NCBI GenBank assembly: GCA_013397795.1 | Contig: VZTJ01002478.1 | Coordinates: forward strand, 1,080,784-1,144,783 | Length of the DNA stretch: 64,000 nt | Source of the DNA: Orthonyx spaldingii | Taxonomy: Eukaryota; Chordata; Aves; Passeriformes; Orthonychidae | Direction: 5' to 3' | Shown: positions 51,956-62,999 of the stretch, piece by piece | Layout of the letters: each line of letters begins with the position of its first letter | Position numbering within the stretch: position 1 is the first letter of the stretch | Notes under the pieces: model-generated | Told to the model about the DNA's origin: nothing | Seen by the model: only the letters and a program-made list of their open reading frames with translations | The model's database searches: none | Made by a program: the position numbers and the translations under genes

Positions 51956-53039
51956 TTTCAAGTATGTATGGATATACACGTTTCTTTTCTCTGGTTAGCT
52001 GCTGTCTCTGCCAGTCTGTCTCCCTTACATGGCCCAAAAGTTGGAGATACCATCTGAGATGCCTCTTCAGTAGCATGTGGGAATAAAGGCAGTTCTGGGT
52101 GTCTTCTTGTGTTGAAGAGTCTGCAGTTTGTATTGGTGAGTGGTTGTGGGACAGTCCTTAAGAACTGCCCAACTGTCTCTACTTAGACCATTGTTTTTTA
52201 AACATGTCTTGAGTCTGCTTTCATGAAAAGTAAGCAATGACATTACCAGTATTACCTGTGTCTTTATGTTATTCCATGTACATGTAAATATTACAAGTGC
52301 TGTAAATAATTTCTAAGTTTATTTTAGTATGTTAGTGGTCTACATTAAATGGCATAATTAATTAACTAGTGCTACAATCAACACACCAACACGTTCTTGT
52401 CTTGATAATTTTTTAGTGGAGTTTTAGTGGAGTAAATTAATGAATTTGTAACAGCAAATGTGTCTGAAACTTTTTAATTGTGATGTGAGGTAAAATAAAA
52501 AGAGTGTCCATTAACTAAATAAAAGACTAGGGAAAGGTAAGGGGGAAGAAGGTAGAGGTAGAGATTTCCTTGATTATAAAAGGGAAGGCCAAGACATTGG
52601 GAAGCCTTGTCTCCAGGAGGTCAGAGATGTAGGTGGCACTGCCTTGGCTTCACTGTGTTGTGCAGTTCTCAGAGGTTCATTTCCTGTCGACTTTGCAGGA
52701 TTCAGTTCATAACCCCTTTAGCAGGGGATAGGAGGCATGCAAGATAAAAATACAGTATTTTGCAAAGCAAACAGGAGAGAGAACATGCATTTCTGCTCTC
52801 AAACTGGGATCCTGGTAGGAGATGCCTGAAGTAAGAAGATAATTTCGTGCACTCTGTCCAGTAACTTTGCATTCAACTTGCATGACAGCCCCTCCTTTAA
52901 AGGCTGTTTTTTGGGGTTTTTTTATGGATAACATCAGTGAAGACTACTTTGACCTAGGGGTGGGAGGGGAAGAACTGAATGCATTTTAATCCAATAGATT
53001 CCATGAAAAGAGATTGTAACCATAAAAACGTCAAATAAA
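51956..53039. other. Gene-free stretch
   Basis: Unique DNA of mixed composition, including a purine-rich tract near 52530-52565. No gene or element recognised. Confidence 0.5.
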
Positions 53040-53660
53040 GCAGTTTTGTATTATTGTTTGTAATTAATTGTTTTCTGCTTTTTCTGCTAATTAGGCATTT
53101 TCATAAATGTATTTTCCTTCCAAATGGATATGTTGCTATTCCCGTGGAGCAGCTGCGGTAACATATCGTATTGCATGTTAGAATTTTCTCTTTCAAATGG
53201 AATGATGTATGAGTCATTTATGCCTAAAACATAGTAAAACTTATTATGCCATCGTTCAAACCACATCTTCTGAAATAAATAGATCAAAAAGACACTAGCA
53301 GCGAAAGTTGGATTCCTGAGAGTTTGTATGGGCTGATGAATGTTATGGGCTGATGCATCATTTTTATTCAGAAGAAATTTGTGTGTGGTTCTTAATATCA
53401 CTGCCTGCTCACCTCAGCACACATAATCTTAACATCAGTGTGGCAGAGGGCTTTGTATTAAACTGCATTGATTAACAGCCTCCTCTAGTCACAGGCTCTG
53501 ACTTTGAAGTATCCTGTGATTTGTTTTCTGCTTGTACATGTAAAGATTCTGCCCAAGAATTGACTTTGCAGGCTGTAACTTTTTCAGAAACATATAATGA
53601 ATGAATGGTAACTGCATCAGAAAACGTGTAATGAACGAGTGTTTGGACCACTATCATACC
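53040..53660. promoter_or_regulatory. Candidate conserved noncoding element
   Basis: Evenly textured sequence with homeodomain-type motifs TAATTAATTG (53061-53070) and the palindrome CTAATTAG (53087-53094). A near-tandem ATGGGCTGATG pair lies around 53329-53356. A 104-codon minus frame (53087-53401) covers much of it but shows no family signature. Enhancer function is inference only. Confidence 0.28.
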
Positions 53661-56361
53661 TCAAAGATAAATAACAAATACAAACAAAACACACAAAAAA
53701 AGGCATCTCAGGTGACTGAGCAAGAGAGCTAAGACTATTCCTTTGTCTTTGTCTCTTCATGTAGAAACCATGACATTTCAAGTGTAGGAGGCTAATTTAA
53801 GTTGTGTATAGTAACAGCAACTGCATCAGAAAATGGCGTATGTGTTAGGCATTAACATGCCAAAGGACAAAATTAATGATATGTGGGTAAACCTGATTTC
53901 AGTTCTGTGTTTCTTTTTTCTTCATGCTTATAAATTGCATTTTATAAAGTCTGATACTTTCAGAATGAGCATCTTTTAAGTGTTCCTGCATTATCTCTTC
54001 CTTACATAGTGCTACATTATCAAATGTGGTATAAAATTAGTTATTTTGTGGACCAAGTCAAGCCATTAGTTGGCTTTTTCAGGAGCTGCTCTCATAATTG
54101 GTTGCGTTACATCTTTTTATAAAAGTGGCATTGTGTGACTACAAATGGAATCTTGGCCAAGAACCTGTTAAAAAGTGTCTTTTTCAGAGGGGAAAAAAGC
54201 CTAGTCAAGTAAGAAATTTGCTCATGTCTTTTCTTATCAGTAAGTACGTTGGTAGATGTTTTGGCAGTAGAGATTCATGAGGGTTGATGGGAGAGAGTGG
54301 ATAGTCTTGGAAAGCACGTGCCATAAAGTATATGGGGAATTTTAGTTTTACAGGACAGGGCTTCCAGATCAATTCCTCTAAATGCTGTCTGTGTAGTAAC
54401 TGGGTTTTATCTGGCAGCTTTTACTGGTACTGAGGGGGGCATCTTGAAGGTAGAATACTTCAACATTAATAGTTTTTCAGGAACTGAGAGACTTGTACAG
54501 CTTCCACTGGCAGTCCTACTGTTTAGCTGAAGAGCAGTTGTTTCAGAGTTTGCAAAGCACTCAGACAACAATTTTCTTTCATCTCTTTTCAAAGAGATGG
54601 ATAACCTCTGCCTGGCAGCAGATATGGATGGCCCAGCTGGCGTGTCCCTTGTCCCTGGACCAAGGCCCGAGGATTCTGGAAGCAGCTTGGAAAAGAGGGT
54701 TTGTTACCCTTGGCTCCAGTCAGGCATAAACAAGTATTTTCTCTATTTTGGAGATTTCCTTATATGTATTTTGGCCCAATCTTTTGGGCCTTTTCTATTT
54801 TCTTAGAGATAAAACATCTTCACAGTAAGTGGTGTGGTTTATTTGACTTGGTTTTTTTTCCTATTCTGAAGTGATCAAGTTGACAAAGAAATAAAAATTA
54901 TGTTATTACTGGTGGATTTTATAGCTAATATTTCATGAAACTTTATTAGAACCCCCTTTTGTTCATTAGCTCATAACTTTATGAAAAGCACTTTGGAACT
55001 GAAATTTTCTGTGTTTAGTCTGAGGCCAAATGGTTTTTTTACCGCCATTCAGCATTTTCTGACCTACCTGAGCTAATGTGAGAGGTTTGTATATTTTTTT
55101 TAAGAACTGTTAAGTCTGTATTCCTTTGAACTTGAATGGATTAAAATCATATATTTCAAACTGGGTTAGTAAATAATACATATTGCTAGAACACTTATCC
55201 AGTCCTGTCAAGTGTAAATACAGATAAAAGGTTAAAAAATTAAAAGCTATCAAATAAAGGGTTTATATAACTAGTCAAAATATATTCAGTTTTAGATAGG
55301 AATCATTTCTTACAGTGAAAGAGTCACTAAAAATATGCAATTGTGTAGTGCTTCCCAAAATTTTCTCATCAGCTAAAACATTACTGATTATATACCCAGG
55401 GAGAAATAAGGTACTTGGTGGGGTTTTTGTTTAATGCTGGATTTCCAGAGACACCTAAGTAAAGAGTCCAACTTTCTCTCAGTTCTCAGTACCCTGTAGT
55501 TTTTCTTGTTCTTGGTTTTCTAAATAATTCCTCAACAAGATTAGGCTTTGTCAAAAATCTGGCCCCAAAATGCCACCTCTGGCCCATTTCAACGCTGCTG
55601 CCTTAGCAGCTTTGGTAGTGAGGTGACTTCAGTGATCATGCAGTGGGTTTTCATTTAAGCTTTCCAGCTTCTTGCCTGTGGTGGTCTATTTGTTTCTAAA
55701 GTAGAAACATTTTCTCCACATGGGCAAAACTGATAAGTTCTCTTCCAGCAGAGAAATAAATTACATGCTAGATGTAATGAGACATCAATGTCCAGTAAAT
55801 GTCCTGTTGCTTGTGAGAGAGGTACTGTGTGAGACAACAGTCAATAATTTTCTGGAAATTCTCTAGTTCCTCCCCTCCCCGAAATTCCTTTGTTAAGGAG
55901 TTACATTTAAAAAATCCCTAACAAGAAATAAAACTTGAAAGTGCTGCAGGAAGGGAAGGGCTTTTGAAAATGAAGCAACAAGGAACTAACAAAAATACCT
56001 ATTTCAGTGGTGTTACCTTCGGGCCCTTCAAGACTTCACTGCTGATTAGGTAAGTTTGATGTTTCATTGGCAGGACTGCTTTCTCCTTTCTCATTGCTAA
56101 ATACATGCTTTGGTAGGCATGGCGTGATTCTTTAGTTTTATGGGAAACTTTATTGGTTTGCATCAGTTTATTGGGAGAAGGCAGGGAGCAGCAGCATGAT
56201 GTTTGAGTGCATATGGAAGGCTCTGGCAGTAGTGCTGCTCATTCTGGTGGCTACTCGACATTGTGCTGGTCCCTGCAGAGCCATGCTGGGAGGCACATGG
56301 AGCTCATGAGGGAGCCAGTATCTGGGGCAGCTTGCTGGTGAAGCTGGCAACAGTCATTGTA
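53661..56361. other. Gene-free stretch
   Basis: AT-rich DNA with short chance frames. A 15-base segment (AACTGCATCAGAAAA) at 53819-53833 repeats 53610-53624. Nothing else recognised. Confidence 0.5.
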
Positions 56362-56395
56362 TCCTTCCTTCTCCTCCTTCTCCTCCTCTTCCTTT
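56362..56395. repeat. 34-base polypyrimidine tract
   Basis: An uninterrupted C/T run built from TCC, TTC and CTCCTT units. Such mirror-like tracts can form triplex DNA and are often polymorphic. Confidence 0.8.
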
Positions 56396-56480
56396 GCAAT
56401 GCTACAGCACTGGTCTTTTGAAATAGCTATGATCCAAAAAAATGCAGCTCACAGGAATATAAATAACCACACTAAAAGAA

Positions 56481-56609
56481 CTAATTGGTGAGAGCACGGT
56501 GCTAATAACACCAGGGTCACAAGTTTGATCCCCATATGGGCCATTTACTGAGATGGACTTGGTGATCCTTGTGAGTTCGTTCCAACTCAGAATATTCTGT
56601 GATTCTTTT
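56481..56609 (+). mobile_element. tRNA-Ile/CR1 chimeric SINE (TguSINE1-like)
   Basis: The head at about 56481-56543 matches most of tRNA-Ile(AAT): GAGCACGGTGCTAATAACACC covers the anticodon arm with anticodon AAT, and AGTTTGATCCCC is a B box. The first 15 or so tRNA bases are lost or diverged. The tail at about 56547-56609 (GATGGACTTGGTGATCC ... TTCCAACTCAGAATATTCTGTGATTCT) matches the sense-strand 3' end of avian CR1, which lets the SINE use CR1 machinery. This is the layout of TguSINE1, recalled from zebra finch. Substitutions throughout suggest an old, inactive copy. Confidence 0.82.
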
Positions 56610-58829
56610 GAATATTAAGAAATAAAATTATTTTTGTAAGTAAGGTTTATAGAATACTTTTTCAGCAGTTTGTTGCTCTTTGTTAACATCTATCAAAATC
56701 TCTTTAAATTGCTATGTTTCCTTCTGAGAAAACAAGTCATATTCTGTGGTCTGCAAGCATAAGCAATTTGATGTCATTAAGAGCTTCTCTGGATGCTTCT
56801 TTTCAAAAAAGTTGTTCCCTTTATGGCAGACTGCGAGGCAGTGGCCACACTGGTAGCAAAAGTAGGCAAAACTGGTATCACTGTCATTGCTTAGACTGCT
56901 TTTTTCATATAGGACCCAGTAGAATTAAGAAAACCAAATTTAGTTAATTGGTATTTGATTTCATTCCTCTTAGACTGCTTCTTACAGGGGTGGGAGGAAC
57001 GAGGGTGGGAAATTACCTGATTCTAAAAACTGAGTGATTTGTGAATCATTCTCAGAAGGTTTATTTCCTCTTTAATGAGCTTCTCTCCCACTCCCTTCCA
57101 AAAAAACCTTCAAGTTGTCTTGTGCTCTTCAAGATGCATTTCCTGTCCTATTCCAAAAAGACATTTTGTGCCCACCCTACTTTAACCCAAAGCAACTGTG
57201 AAAATACAAAGTGCATCGACTACCACTGAGTCATGTTGGAAGAATGATAAACCAGATGTGACATGGCTCAATCCATTTCACCTCTAATAATAAAAAGTCA
57301 TGGATAGGAAGAACAAAGAAGCATTTCTTCAAAGGTTACTTTTATAGGTGATTACTCTTTATGAATTGCCGTCTGAAAGAGTATCAGCATCCAGAAAAAT
57401 TACAGTCTTTTACAAAGGTCAGGATTGAGAGTGGAAACTTGGTAAACACTTCAGCATCATTGCTGAGTGCATATAAGACAGACTGAGAGAGGCTATCCTT
57501 CCTACACTGATTATAGTATATGCCAGCTGCTCCTTTTTTGATGCTTGGTTCCATTTCTGGAAATGCAAAGGGGGGAAAAAAACAAAACCTGGTGGGTTTT
57601 TTCCTGGTTTTAGCTTGTGTCTGTGGTGTGTTTATAGTTTGGGTTTTCTGAACATGAAAATCCTGGCAGGTTTTTGAGAAGGGCTGATTTCTTTCTTACA
57701 GCTCTGTATGATGCTTAGTTTGTTTTGCGTGTGAATTGATGAATAGGGAGTAGAGAGAATGACTGGTTGCACATTCCCACTACTCAAGAGATCTCTCCTG
57801 CCCTTTCCCTGCCCCCATGTAGTGGCAGAAGTCACTGGCCATGCACAGGTGTCTTTTGCACAGCAGAGGTGCACAGCTGTGCGTGTGTGCCTGCATGTAG
57901 AGTGACCATGCACCTCTGCAGCTTGGCTGCGCCAGAGCAGGCACCAACTGCTGTGCTAGGAAAGGACCAGGTCTGTGGCAAAATCACACAGGACCCAGAT
58001 GGGAACCCCAGGAGCTTCCCTGCATGCACAGTCCAAGTGCTACATGCCCTTGGAGACCTCCTGGCTGTGGTGGTCTACCTACTGTGTGCCGGCTGCCAGG
58101 GCTTGCAAGTTGGTTTCAAGTGGTACTTGACTGGGCCAAAACTGCAAGTGTGCAACTTGCACAGCTGGGACAGTGGTTGAGCTCGTGTCTCCTTGTCCTG
58201 GCTGTGCTGTATGAGACTCCCATCACAAGGCAGAGGAGTCTGAATCCCAGCAGATGCTCTAAATGGAGAGGTGACATTTTCATGTGAGAACTTCTCCGTC
58301 TCAAGTGAAGATAAGTGTTAATCAGAATATTTTGCAATCTGGCACTGATTTCAGCTTGCTTCTGTCCAAAACTGTGCCCCCAGCCCCCCAAAAAAGAGGA
58401 ATCTTTTTCTAAAAGTACAGAGACCTATCACTTAAAATGATTTTCTGAGTGGAATGAAGATTGTCACTCTTCTGGAAATAGGTCCCTGTTCCCTTCCAGT
58501 ATTTTGCATGCCTACGTTTAATTAATATTGGAGGAAATAAAGTGGAAGATTCAGTTGAGTTGAGCAGAATAGCTCCTAAAAAATAAAACCTGGATGCTAG
58601 AGATGCTTGGGGTTTTAGTTCAGCATATGGACTTTCTGCCTAGGTGAGTGGACCCTTGCTCCACACCTGGTTCTGAATTTATAAGGTGATTCCTTTCCAA
58701 AATAATAATAGTAAAAAGTTGTTTTAAAAAGAGAAGTAAGAACTACGCACTTCAGTTAGCATACTCTGTCAGTTAATGCTCAGATTCTGCAATTTCTTTG
58801 CAGACAAAACTCCCATTTAAAGCAAAGAT
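56610..58829. other. Gene-free stretch
   Basis: The GC-richer part at 57750-58240 carries opposed frames (137 codons plus, 57767-58180; others minus) without recognisable motifs. The remainder is AT-rich. No gene can be supported. Confidence 0.5.
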
Positions 58830-58835
58830 GGAAAC

Positions 58836-58945
58836 TGCCTGAACTCAGGATTGAAGAAGGAGCTGTTGTGGTCATGCAGCCTGACCCCTGTAAGAACAGG
58901 GCACTCCTTTTCATTTAACAATCTGCTGAGCAGCAGCTGTTAACT
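58836..58945 (-). mobile_element. Probable CR1 3'-end relic
   Basis: TGGTCATGCAGCCTGACCCC followed by TGTAAGAACAGGGCACTCC resembles the antisense of CR1 3'-end sequence (the familiar ATCATCTAGTCCAACCCCCTG ... CAGGGAC region). The terminal ATTCTATG-type repeat is not visible. It is short and diverged, so the assignment and both ends are tentative. Confidence 0.4.
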
Positions 58946-60627
58946 TTTTGAAATGACCAAAATGCTTCAAAACATAAAGCGTTTGCTTCAGAAATCAGTG
59001 TCAGTTCTAAGTCATAACTATTTTTCTTAAGAAATCTTTCTCTTTTTTAGAAGATAATTACCAGTTTTGTATTACAAATTCTGATTATTATACTACACTT
59101 CCAAGAGGTAAAAAAAAAAAAAAATTGCAGTACTTCAAGCCAGTATTTCTCTTCCTTTCTAATGGATTACTTTTGTTTTTCAAATCAATGTCCTTTGATT
59201 ATAGTCTTGTAAAGTTTTAGGTTTCACAGTCTGTAGATGCAGTTGCAACTTTGTGAGTTAGAATACATATCAACATAATGCATCTGTTTTGTTTAGAAGT
59301 GCTAACTTTTCAAGGAAGTCTAGGAAAAATAGATGTCATTTGTGTTTAAGGTTTGCATCTGACATTAAGGCACAGTTCATCAGCACTCAGAAGGATTTGA
59401 AACTTCAAAAGTACACCTCCCAGCTCATGGGTGAAAGTCATTATCCATTATGCTTACAAATAAAGCAAAACACAAACAATTAAAAGGAAAATCCACAGGA
59501 GATCACAAGCATCGTTTCTATGCATTTGGAAGCATTTATTTTTAGGAGAGTTCTTGGCATATAGTTTCTTCTCACTACCGTGTTTTTCACTATAGATGGA
59601 TTTATACTGTCTGATTTATATATGTGTATATACTTGGAAGACTGTCTGTGCATATATTTCCTTGGGGAGATCTTCACAGTAGCTACAGTGGTTGACTCTC
59701 GTATAAGTAGATAAAGAGAACTGTGTTGGTTATAAATAATTTTTCTTTGTGTGCTATGCAAGAGCACTTTTTGGTAGTTCCATTTGCATGTAGAGTATTA
59801 ATTAAGAGATAACTGTCACTGCAGGTTGGCTGCAGAAGGCTGCAGGATCCAGCAGAGAGATAAATGCCAATGCCAAGTCATACAGGTTGGAGAGCATACA
59901 GGAAGTCCATAATGAAAAATTAGTTTAAAATTAAAACTCGTTTATTAGTAACTTACTGTGTTGTATGCAGAGATGAAGAGGTCCAAAATGCAGTCGTTAA
60001 GGGTTGTACATACCAGGTATGGGGGGGCTGAGGTTTTTTAGGGGCTTTTTTGGGTCAATCTACATGTGATACACTGGAAATTGAAATTTTGGGATGCGAT
60101 CAGTAAACTTGTTAGGAGGGTGTAGGTGCCCTTTTTAACAAGAGTGTGTACAGCTTTCAGCACACTGGGAAGTCCTAGAACAGATTGCAAAGAGTCATCT
60201 CAGCTTGATTCAGAAGGCTTGTAAGTGTCCTTCATGTTTGAAAGTGTTTTGGTTTCTAATTAATTTAGCCAGAAGACATGTTATTTCTGACCTTCAAAAA
60301 CCACTGCCTGTCTCATCTAAGTTTTAAAAGATCCATAAACTGTTTTATTTAAAAAAAACCCACAAAAACGAAAACAAAAAAACCCAGCAACCTGCCTTGT
60401 CCTGTTGTGAGCAGCAAAGTACAAAATAGAGATACATAGCTATTCTTAGTGATCCATTATATGTATAACATGTTTTTCCACAGTATGGGGCATGGTTTTA
60501 GGTTTAGATGACATAATAGTGCCATTTAATATAACATGAAATCTTCATTTCCATGAACTCACCAGCAAAAATCCCATTAATTTCAGTAAAGAGATATCTA
60601 CTTTGCAATTTGTAATTTGATACCATT

Positions 60628-60655
60628 TTCTTACTGACATTGAAGTCAGTAAGAA
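60628..60655. repeat. Perfect 11-bp inverted repeat with 6-base loop
   Basis: TTCTTACTGAC at 60628-60638 pairs with GTCAGTAAGAA at 60645-60655 around the loop ATTGAA. There is no terminator-like T tract and no extended stem. Confidence 0.7.
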
Positions 60656-61552
60656 TCGTTTTACCACTTCAAAATAAGACTCTCCTTCTGTGTGTTTAAG
60701 ATGCAGATAGAGGAATTTTTTTCTTCAGTTTCACTGACAAGGGCTGCCAACAGTGTGAAAGGAAAAATGCACTGTTCTGCCATAGCTAAACAGCCTAAAC
60801 AGAGCTGTCTCCTGTTGTATTGCTTTAAGCAGCCATCAGAAGCTGTATGTAAGTTAGGTGTAGGATTTACGCAACCTGATTGAGATGAAAATAATGGCCC
60901 TTCAAATCTTTGTAGTGAAATTACTTTTTCAAAATATGTAGCTTGCAATGCATCTTATGGAAGGAAATTGATAATGCCAGGTTTTTAGGGACAATCTAGA
61001 TATATGAACAGGAGTTCTGCATTAAAGAAATTCATGAAGCAATGAAAACTACACATTTTTAAGATCATGTTTCAGCTCAGGAAAGTTTTCGTTGCTTCAT
61101 GAATTATAGTCAGACAAATCTGATTTATAATCAGAATAGAAAATAAACAAGGTTTTTTCTTTCTTCTTAGTGTCATTGCCAGCAAAATCTCTCTGCTTTA
61201 AGAGTTTGAATCTGATGGGAAGATTTCATAAGGGCCTGTGTTTTAGGGCTCCTCAGAGTCTCTGGGTCATCTTTTTCAGCCTGCCCACCCTGCAACAGCA
61301 GGAGATCATTACTACTGTTTCCCTCCCATCCTACTTTTCTCCTAAATGCCATGTTCCAGAAGTGTCTAGTACTATTTTCTCTAAAATACATCTAGTGGAG
61401 ATGCAGTTCATCCAGGCACCCATTGGTGTTGTTGAAGCAAAGTGCTTCTCTAGCAACAAGTGATGACCTATAAAGGATGAAAGCTGATCAGTTGTTGGGT
61501 TCATTCTTTGTAACACCACATAAGTAAGTGTAAATGCTGCAAAATAGCTTTT

Positions 61553-61612
61553 TGGGTTTTGTTTGGTTTGGTTTGGTCTTGGTTTTTTTTTTTTTTGTTT
61601 GTTGGTTGTTTT
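61553..61612. repeat. GT-rich low-complexity tract with T run
   Basis: Several TTTGG units lead into a 14-base T run (61583-61596) and then GTTTGTTGGTTG. It could be an expanded remnant of a retrotransposon poly(A) on the minus strand, but no element body adjoins it. Confidence 0.6.
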
Positions 61613-62999
61613 TAAGGGAAGGCAACTTGTGCATAACTGTAAACTGTGGGCTATTGCCAGGTGGAGGTGCCTGAGGCCCTGGGGTTGAAGGCACAGCTCT
61701 GCCCTGCTCTGCCCCCAGTCCTTCCCACACTCTGCAGCAGCCCCACTCCGCTTCCCTGCTCTCATACTTGTGGTGTTAGGCAGCATCAATTGACAGAGGC
61801 TCAGCCTTAGACTTAGTTAAGCCATAATATACTTAATGTAGGAGTTCCTATACATTACTACCAGTCCATTGCTACAGTCTTCCCCATTGTTTATTTGCTA
61901 TCTTTTTATGGGTTGCACTTACCATACTTGTCCCTTTGAGCTTTTCCATATGTGACATCAGTTCTGCTTCCAACTCTTAATTTGCGCCATCTTTTAGATC
62001 ATTGCAGATCGTGGCAGAGAACACTGCAATTTTTTTTTTAGACATAATTACCTTGTACATATGTATTTAATGTATCCATTATTAGCTCAGGGTTTTTTTA
62101 ATGTTCTTCTTAGAACCAGTTTTCTTTGTGTTTTACTTTCTTTGGGGACTCATATCCTTAGCAAATGTATTCACCTCTTCACATACTGCTATATTGAATC
62201 TGTTCTTGCTGGAGTTTTCCTATATTTTCTGCAAATCTATTTTGCATTTTCATGTAAGATAATTTTTCTGAAGTACATTTAAAGCCATATCTTTTCAATT
62301 ATGAAAATGCTAACAAATTAAAGTGTGTTTTTCCTCATAATTGATCTAAAACATGAGATTTAGATACTCTTAAGTCCAGTATATTTGCCTGTGAAAAATA
62401 CCTTACTGTTGAATCAAGTTCACATATTAGAAACAAGAAGTTTTGCTTCTTTAAAATACAGGCAAGAAAGTCAAAGCAGAACAACAGAATGTTTTGCTAG
62501 GTGGATAGCAAAAGAAGCAGAACAGGGAGAAAATCAAAGGTTATATTTTCGTGGGTTTTCTTAGAATGATATATTCTTAGTGTATGCCTCTAAGCTGTAT
62601 GGAAAAAGTGTTATAATCAATCTAATTGGCTTTTGTCATACTTAATGATTTTTATGATTTATAAATGAGTTTGTTAAGACTTCAATAAGAGATATTGCCA
62701 AATATTTTTAATGCCTTTCATTCCATGTAAAAAAAGAATTGGAAAGGAATATGCACATCATTTATGATTCCTCTAGAAAGTGTGCTAAGTTTTTTTTTTT
62801 CTTAATGCATAGCTTATTCTATAAATGGCAGTATAGATAGCTATCTCTCTTTTCACTTGGAATCAAAGAAAAGCTCACTGCAAAAATCTGCTAGTGCTGG
62901 ATGAAGTTGTACAGAAATACGTGTCCCAGCTGGTTGGCCTAGGGTTCTTGTGAAAAATTGGCTTATGGTATAGCTGGCTCCCTTTTCTCTGCAGACCAT

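Larger units (their letters stand above)
58946..62999. other. Gene-free stretch
   Basis: AT-rich DNA with a 15-base A run (59110-59124), a perfect hairpin (60628-60655), a GT-rich low-complexity stretch with a 14-base T run (61553-61612) and a small GC-rich patch (61660-61760). Frames reach 152 codons (minus, 61331-61789) but pass through the low-complexity tract and are not credible genes. Confidence 0.5.

Noticed and set aside
56481..56543. Functional tRNA-Ile gene
   Set aside because: The 5' acceptor and D-arm are lost or diverged, and the sequence runs directly into a CR1 tail, so it is a SINE head.
57767..58180. 137-codon plus frame as a cysteine-rich secreted protein
   Set aside because: The cysteine content follows from TGT/TGC-rich sequence; there is no credible signal peptide or conserved spacing, and opposing frames overlap it.
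59110..59124. Poly(A) tail of a processed pseudogene
   Set aside because: No gene-like sequence, polyadenylation signal or target duplication is associated with the A run.
61331..61789. 152-codon minus frame
   Set aside because: It reads through the GT-rich/T-run low-complexity tract, giving a lysine-rich artefact (KQKKKKPRP).
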